This document shows, one piece after another, positions 61,167 through 64,000 of a stretch of DNA of 64,000 nt. Source of the stretch: Streptomyces sp. NBC_01237 (GTDB lineage Bacteria; Actinomycetota; Actinomycetes; Streptomycetales; Streptomycetaceae); the NCBI RefSeq assembly GCF_035917275.1, contig NZ_CP108508.1:1798001-1862000 (forward strand), written 5' to 3'. The position numbers and the translations under genes are program-made. The notes under the pieces were generated by a model, which saw nothing but the letters and a program-made list of their open reading frames with translations, made no database searches and was not told the DNA's origin. Position 1 is the first letter of the stretch. The number at the start of each line of letters is the position of its first letter.

Positions 61167-61897
61167 TCCGTTCGTCCTTCCGGGCGCAGGAGTGGAGGGT
61201 GCAGGGCGGTGGCGGCACCCGCCCGGTACAGGGCGGCGGGTTTCCCCCGTCCGCCGGTGCGGCGCGGCGGTCCCTCGACGGCCTGGACGAAGCCGGGCAC
61301 ATTGAGGACCTTGCGCCGGAAGTTGGGGCGGTCCAGCTCGACGCCCCACACGGTTTCGTACACCTGCTGGAGCTCGCCGAGGGTGAACTCGGCGGGGCAG
61401 AAGGCCGTGGCCAGACAGGTGTACTCCAGCTTGGCGCCGATCCGGTCGTAGGCGTCGGCGAGAATCCGCTCGTGGTCGAAGGCGAGGACGCCCACGGTGC
61501 CCGCGTCCCACCACTTCGCGCGGACCGCGTCCCCGCCCCCGCGCGGCTCGGGCAGATCGGGCAGGAGGGCCGCGTACGCGACGGAGACGACCCGCATCCT
61601 GGGATCCCGGTCCGGTTCGGAGTAGGTGCGCAGCTGTTCGAGGTGGAGGCCGCGGACGGTGTCCTGGCCGAGGCCCGTCTCCTCGGCCAGCTCGCGGCGC
61701 GCGGCCAGGTCGGCCGACTCGCGGGGCAGGAGGAAGCCACCGGGCAGGGCCCAGTGGCCCTTGTACGGCTCCTCGCCCCGCTCGACGAGCAGGACGTGCA
61801 GCCGGCCGGCGCGGACCGTGAAGACCGCGAGATCCACGGTGACCGCGAAGGGGGCGAAGGCGTGGGGGTCGTACCCCTCGGGGGCGCCGGCGGTCAT
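61163..61897 (-). CDS. nrtR: NrtR, Nudix-related transcriptional regulator of NAD metabolism
   Basis: The 244-residue protein has an N-terminal Nudix domain with an intact Nudix box (GFLLPRESADLAARRELAEETGL) and a C-terminal winged helix (FTLGELQQVYETVWGVELDRPNFRRKVLNVPGFV) typical of NrtR. Family members sense ADP-ribose or related NAD products and repress NAD salvage or synthesis genes. The Nudix box is often broken in NrtR; here all key residues stand, so hydrolysis is possible. ATG 61897 overlaps the stop of a 19-codon minigene. The candidate operator is the palindrome before pnuC. Confidence 0.92.
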   Translation of the reverse strand: MTAGAPEGYDPHAFAPFAVTVDLAVFTVRAGRLHVLLVERGEEPYKGHWALPGGFLLPRESADLAARRELAEETGLGQDTVRGLHLEQLRTYSEPDRDPRMRVVSVAYAALLPDLPEPRGGGDAVRAKWWDAGTVGVLAFDHERILADAYDRIGAKLEYTCLATAFCPAEFTLGELQQVYETVWGVELDRPNFRRKVLNVPGFVQAVEGPPRRTGGRGKPAALYRAGAATALHPPLLRPEGRTE

Positions 61898-61953
61898 CGG
61901 CGCTCCGGGAGGGGTGCGGCGACGCCGGTCCTCGTCGTGCCGGTGGTGGTCAT
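61894..61953 (-). CDS. 19-residue minigene between nadR and nrtR
   Basis: An ATG at 61953, overlapping the nadR stop (ATGA), opens a frame for MTTTGTTRTGVAAPLPERR that ends in an ATGA overlap with nrtR. Its last residues, AAPLPERR, repeat the C-terminus of NadR. The DNA shows why: about 29 bp around the nadR stop/nrtR start junction is present twice with one mismatch. It may simply be a duplication scar that kept translational coupling; a function for the peptide is unlikely. Confidence 0.45.
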   Translation of the reverse strand: MTTTGTTRTGVAAPLPERR

Positions 61954-63029
61954 CGGCGCTCCGGAAGGGGTGCGGCGAAGTTCCAGCCGGTGTCGAGCAC
62001 CGCGTCCACGGCGGCGACGGCGGCTTCCAGCCGTTCCTGGTGCCCTCCCGTGACCTCGATGAACTCTCTTCCCGTACGGGTGAGTTCGGCGCGGAATCGG
62101 TCCGTCATCCAGGGCCGCAGCTCCTCGCCGTCGCGGAGTCCGTCGTCCTCGAAGGCGACACCCTCGTGGTCGGTGAGCAGCCACAGGTGGTGCCGGGCCC
62201 GGTCGGCGATGTCCTCGACGAGGGGGTTGCGGCCACCGACGTACCGCTCGTGCCAGACGGTGGTGGCGAAGGAGTCGGTGTCGCAGAACAGCACCGGGGA
62301 GCCGGCGCGCGCGGCCTCCTCCTCCCTGGCGTTCTGCGCCTCGGCGATGACGGGGAAGTCGTCCGTGGTGAAGACGACATCCTCCCACTGGGCGTCCGGC
62401 CACCGGCCGCGCAGTGCGGCCAGCTTCTGTTCGCTGAACTCGCGCCCGTACTCGGCGACGTACCGGGTCTGCGCCCAGCCGCCGCCGCGCGCCCGGTAGT
62501 GCTCCGTGAGGGCCCGCGCCAGGGTGGTGGTGCCGGTCGACTCGGCGCCGAGGACGACGATCCGGCGGGTGAGCGCGGCCCGGACGGGCGGTTCGAGGAA
62601 GTCCCAGCAGCCGACCGGGTCCTTGCGCACCGCGGTGCCGGACACCGGGAAGAGGGTGCGGTCGGGGTCGACGAGGACGGACGCGGCGCCGAAGCGGCGG
62701 GCCAGCTCGGCCCCGTAGGACTCGGAGGTGAAGACGGCGTCCACCGGCTCCGGTACCGCCGCGGTGAACACCGCCATGTGCGCGTCCCAGATCGCCGGGT
62801 CCGTGAGATCCATGCGGGTGTCGTCGACGGCGCCCACCACGCGCACGTCGGGGTGCACCTCGCGCATCCAGGCGACCCGGTCGGCGAGCGGGACGGACTC
62901 CACGGAGGCGGCACAGACCAGGACGGTCAGCCGTTCGCAGCGGTCCCGGGCGGTGCGGACCAGGTGGTGGTGTCCCGCGTGCGGCGGATAGAACTTGCCG
63001 AGAACGAGGCCGTGGCCGAAGCGCTTCAT
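61950..63029 (-). CDS. nadR: NadR-type NMN adenylyltransferase/ribosylnicotinamide kinase
   Basis: The 359-residue protein has an N-terminal nucleotidyltransferase with GKFYPPHAGHHHLV (HxGH motif) and PVSGTAVRKDPVGCWDFL. A C-terminal kinase domain follows, beginning VVLGAESTGTTTLARALTEHY and including YVAEYGREFSE. In NadR these make NMN from nicotinamide riboside and then NAD. The P-loop has Thr in place of the usual Walker A Lys (STGTTT). ATG 63029 overlaps the pnuC stop. With PnuC it forms a nicotinamide riboside uptake-and-use route. Confidence 0.92.
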   Translation of the reverse strand: MKRFGHGLVLGKFYPPHAGHHHLVRTARDRCERLTVLVCAASVESVPLADRVAWMREVHPDVRVVGAVDDTRMDLTDPAIWDAHMAVFTAAVPEPVDAVFTSESYGAELARRFGAASVLVDPDRTLFPVSGTAVRKDPVGCWDFLEPPVRAALTRRIVVLGAESTGTTTLARALTEHYRARGGGWAQTRYVAEYGREFSEQKLAALRGRWPDAQWEDVVFTTDDFPVIAEAQNAREEEAARAGSPVLFCDTDSFATTVWHERYVGGRNPLVEDIADRARHHLWLLTDHEGVAFEDDGLRDGEELRPWMTDRFRAELTRTGREFIEVTGGHQERLEAAVAAVDAVLDTGWNFAAPLPERR

Positions 63030-63682
63030 ACCGCGGCCACCTCCGCCGTACGGTTCCGGCCGGTGGCGAGATCGCGGTTCCAGCTGCGCAGCCCCATGAG
63101 GCAGAGCGCCAGGAAGCCGATGTAGAGCAGGGAGGTCAGATAGAGCTCCTTGTACGCGTACAGCGGGATGTAGACCACGTCGGCGGCGATCCACAGCCAC
63201 CAGGACTCGACCCGCTTGCGGCACTGCCCGTACGTCGCCGTCAGCGACAGCGAGGTCGTCAGCGCGTCCCAGAACGGCACGGTCGAGTCGGTGGCCCGCG
63301 ACAGCAGGACCGTGAGCGCGAGGGTCCCCACCGCCCCCGCCGTGAGCAGCCAGGTCCATTCGGTGCGCGAGGTGCCGCGCACCGGCAGGACTGATGTCCC
63401 TGGTCCACCCCCGTGGGTCCAGGTCCACCAGCCGTACACGGCGAGGGTGATGAAGACGATCTGGAGGCCGGCGTCGGCGTACAGGCCTGACTGGGCGAAC
63501 AGCAGGATGAAGAAGAGGTTGTTCGCGATGCCGATGGGCCAGTTGGCGAGGTGCTGGCGGGCCACGAGCCAGACGCACAGCGCTCCGCTGCCGAAGCCGA
63601 GCACCTCGGTCCAGCTGACCGGGGTGTCCAGGACCGTCACCAGGGGTTGCTGCAGGGGATCGAGGAAATCCGCGAGACTCAC
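63026..63682 (-). CDS. pnuC: PnuC nicotinamide riboside transporter
   Basis: The 218-residue protein has about seven helices and PnuC motifs NWPIGIANNLFFILLFAQSGLYAD and QIVFITLAVYGWWTW, plus a C-terminal ESWWLWIAADVVYIPLYAYKELYLTSLLY. Facilitated diffusion of nicotinamide riboside is the known role, driven by phosphorylation inside. GTG 63682 has a perfect AGGAGG 5 bases upstream. It is the first gene of the NAD operon and is preceded by the palindrome 63696-63712. Confidence 0.93.
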   Translation of the reverse strand: MSLADFLDPLQQPLVTVLDTPVSWTEVLGFGSGALCVWLVARQHLANWPIGIANNLFFILLFAQSGLYADAGLQIVFITLAVYGWWTWTHGGGPGTSVLPVRGTSRTEWTWLLTAGAVGTLALTVLLSRATDSTVPFWDALTTSLSLTATYGQCRKRVESWWLWIAADVVYIPLYAYKELYLTSLLYIGFLALCLMGLRSWNRDLATGRNRTAEVAAV

Positions 63683-63695
63683 GCCCGCCTCCTTA

Positions 63696-63712
63696 ATAGT
63701 CACTCTGACTAT
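63696..63712. promoter_or_regulatory. Candidate NrtR operator/promoter of pnuC
   Basis: ATAGTCACTCTGACTAT is a perfect 7-bp-armed palindrome with a 3-bp centre, directly upstream of the pnuC ribosome site. On the reverse strand it contains TATAGT, a good -10, so a bound repressor would block the promoter. Control by NrtR is inferred from operon membership and palindrome type. Confidence 0.65.
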
Positions 63713-63735
63713 AAAGAAGGAACGGCGACGGCGAA

Positions 63736-63790
63736 AGGCCCGCGGCCGGTTTCTGTTCACCCATCGGGAACAGGAACCGGCCGCGGGCCT
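63736..63790 (-). terminator. Strong hairpin terminator of the right-edge pseudouridine synthase gene
   Basis: A 23-bp stem (63736-63758 with 63768-63790) with one G-T wobble and a 9-base loop lies 27 bp beyond the stop of the leftward gene at 63818 and just upstream of the pnuC promoter. Confidence 0.85.
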
Positions 63791-63817
63791 CGGAGCCGTA
63801 CGGGGTGTACGGGTCGG

Positions 63818-64000
63818 CTACAGACCGACCTCGCGCATCAGCATGCCGACCTCGGTGTTGGTGAGGCGGCGCAGCCAGCCGGACTTCTGGTCGCCCAGCG
63901 GGATCGGCCCGAAGGACGTGCGCACCAGCCGCTCGACCGGGAAGCCGGCCTCGGCCAGCATCCGCCGGACGATGTGCTTGCGGCCCTCGTGGAGGGTCAC
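63818..64000 (-). CDS. RsuA/RluB-family 23S/16S rRNA pseudouridine synthase (C-terminal part; start outside window)
   Basis: Sixty residues from the right edge to the TAG at 63818: TLHEGRKHIVRRMLAEAGFPVERLVRTSFGPIPLGDQKSGWLRRLTNTEVGML. EGRKHIVRRM and LxRxxFGPI are typical of the C-terminal part of RsuA/RluB/RluE/RluF enzymes. RluB is the usual actinobacterial member at this position. It reads toward pnuC and ends in a strong hairpin. Confidence 0.88.
   Translation of the reverse strand: MTLHEGRKHIVRRMLAEAGFPVERLVRTSFGPIPLGDQKSGWLRRLTNTEVGMLMREVGL

Overview
This 64 kb window is chromosomal DNA from a Streptomyces. The evidence is the very high GC content, the frequent GTG starts, the stop/start (ATGA or GTGA) overlaps inside operons, and the gene content: streptogrisin proteases, an SflA/SepF-like protein, and a dnaE2-imuB mutasome. 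From memory, the order lipase - imuB - dnaE2 - sflA - der - plsC - cmk - tyrA - aroH matches a conserved core region of streptomycete chromosomes. No tRNA, rRNA, CRISPR array or intact insertion sequence was seen.

Layout. 1-3.4 kb: a tripartite tricarboxylate transporter (tctCBA, tctA cut by the window edge) divergent from a CitB-type response regulator. 3.4-5.1 kb: a truncated lytic polysaccharide monooxygenase remnant facing a secreted lipase, whose upstream region holds two TTAC-N6-GTAA palindromes. 5.1-9.7 kb: dnaE2-imuB behind an SOS (LexA) box. 9.8-17 kb: a membrane protein, a secreted protein, adhE with a Rex-type operator, streptogrisin D and an alpha/beta hydrolase. 17-27.8 kb: an accessory island holding a complete FxSxx-COOH peptide-modification cluster (fxsA precursor, fxsB radical SAM/SPASM enzyme, fxsC TIR-like protein, fxsT P-loop/TIR/NB-ARC/TPR protein). 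Next to it are a two-helix membrane protein, a SLATT-type membrane protein and a SLOG-type nucleotide-binding protein. The island is bracketed by two paralogous streptogrisin genes (sprD and sprB) in the same orientation.

29-39 kb: a tightly overlapping operon for a polar-amino-acid-type ABC transporter, two LLM flavin monooxygenases, a FAD/NAD(P)-binding protein and DUF1684, with a second binding protein divergent from it. Organosulfur or modified amino-acid use is the likely role. 39-49.5 kb: mixed core genes (DUF5685, sflA, acyl-CoA dehydrogenase, MFS exporter, PAP2 phosphatase, an I78-type inhibitor, a GT4 glycosyltransferase, conserved unknowns). 49.6-54.1 kb: aroH-tyrA, cmk-plsC and der. 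54.5-58.5 kb: a Rieske lipoprotein and a giant HEAT-like protein, convergent on an unusual repeat-in-hairpin element. 58.6-63.7 kb: NAD metabolism (pnuC-nadR-nrtR-ADP-ribosylglycohydrolase-nucleotidyltransferase, plus a second nucleotidyltransferase). The right edge cuts an RsuA-family pseudouridine synthase.

Most notable: the fxs cluster next to SLATT/SLOG genes, with a peptide-hydroxylase domain in FxsB that seems to have lost its HExxH metal site; the SOS, Rex and candidate NrtR operators; a 19-codon minigene made by duplication of the nadR/nrtR junction; and the 21-bp repeat array enclosed in a perfect 16-bp inverted repeat.
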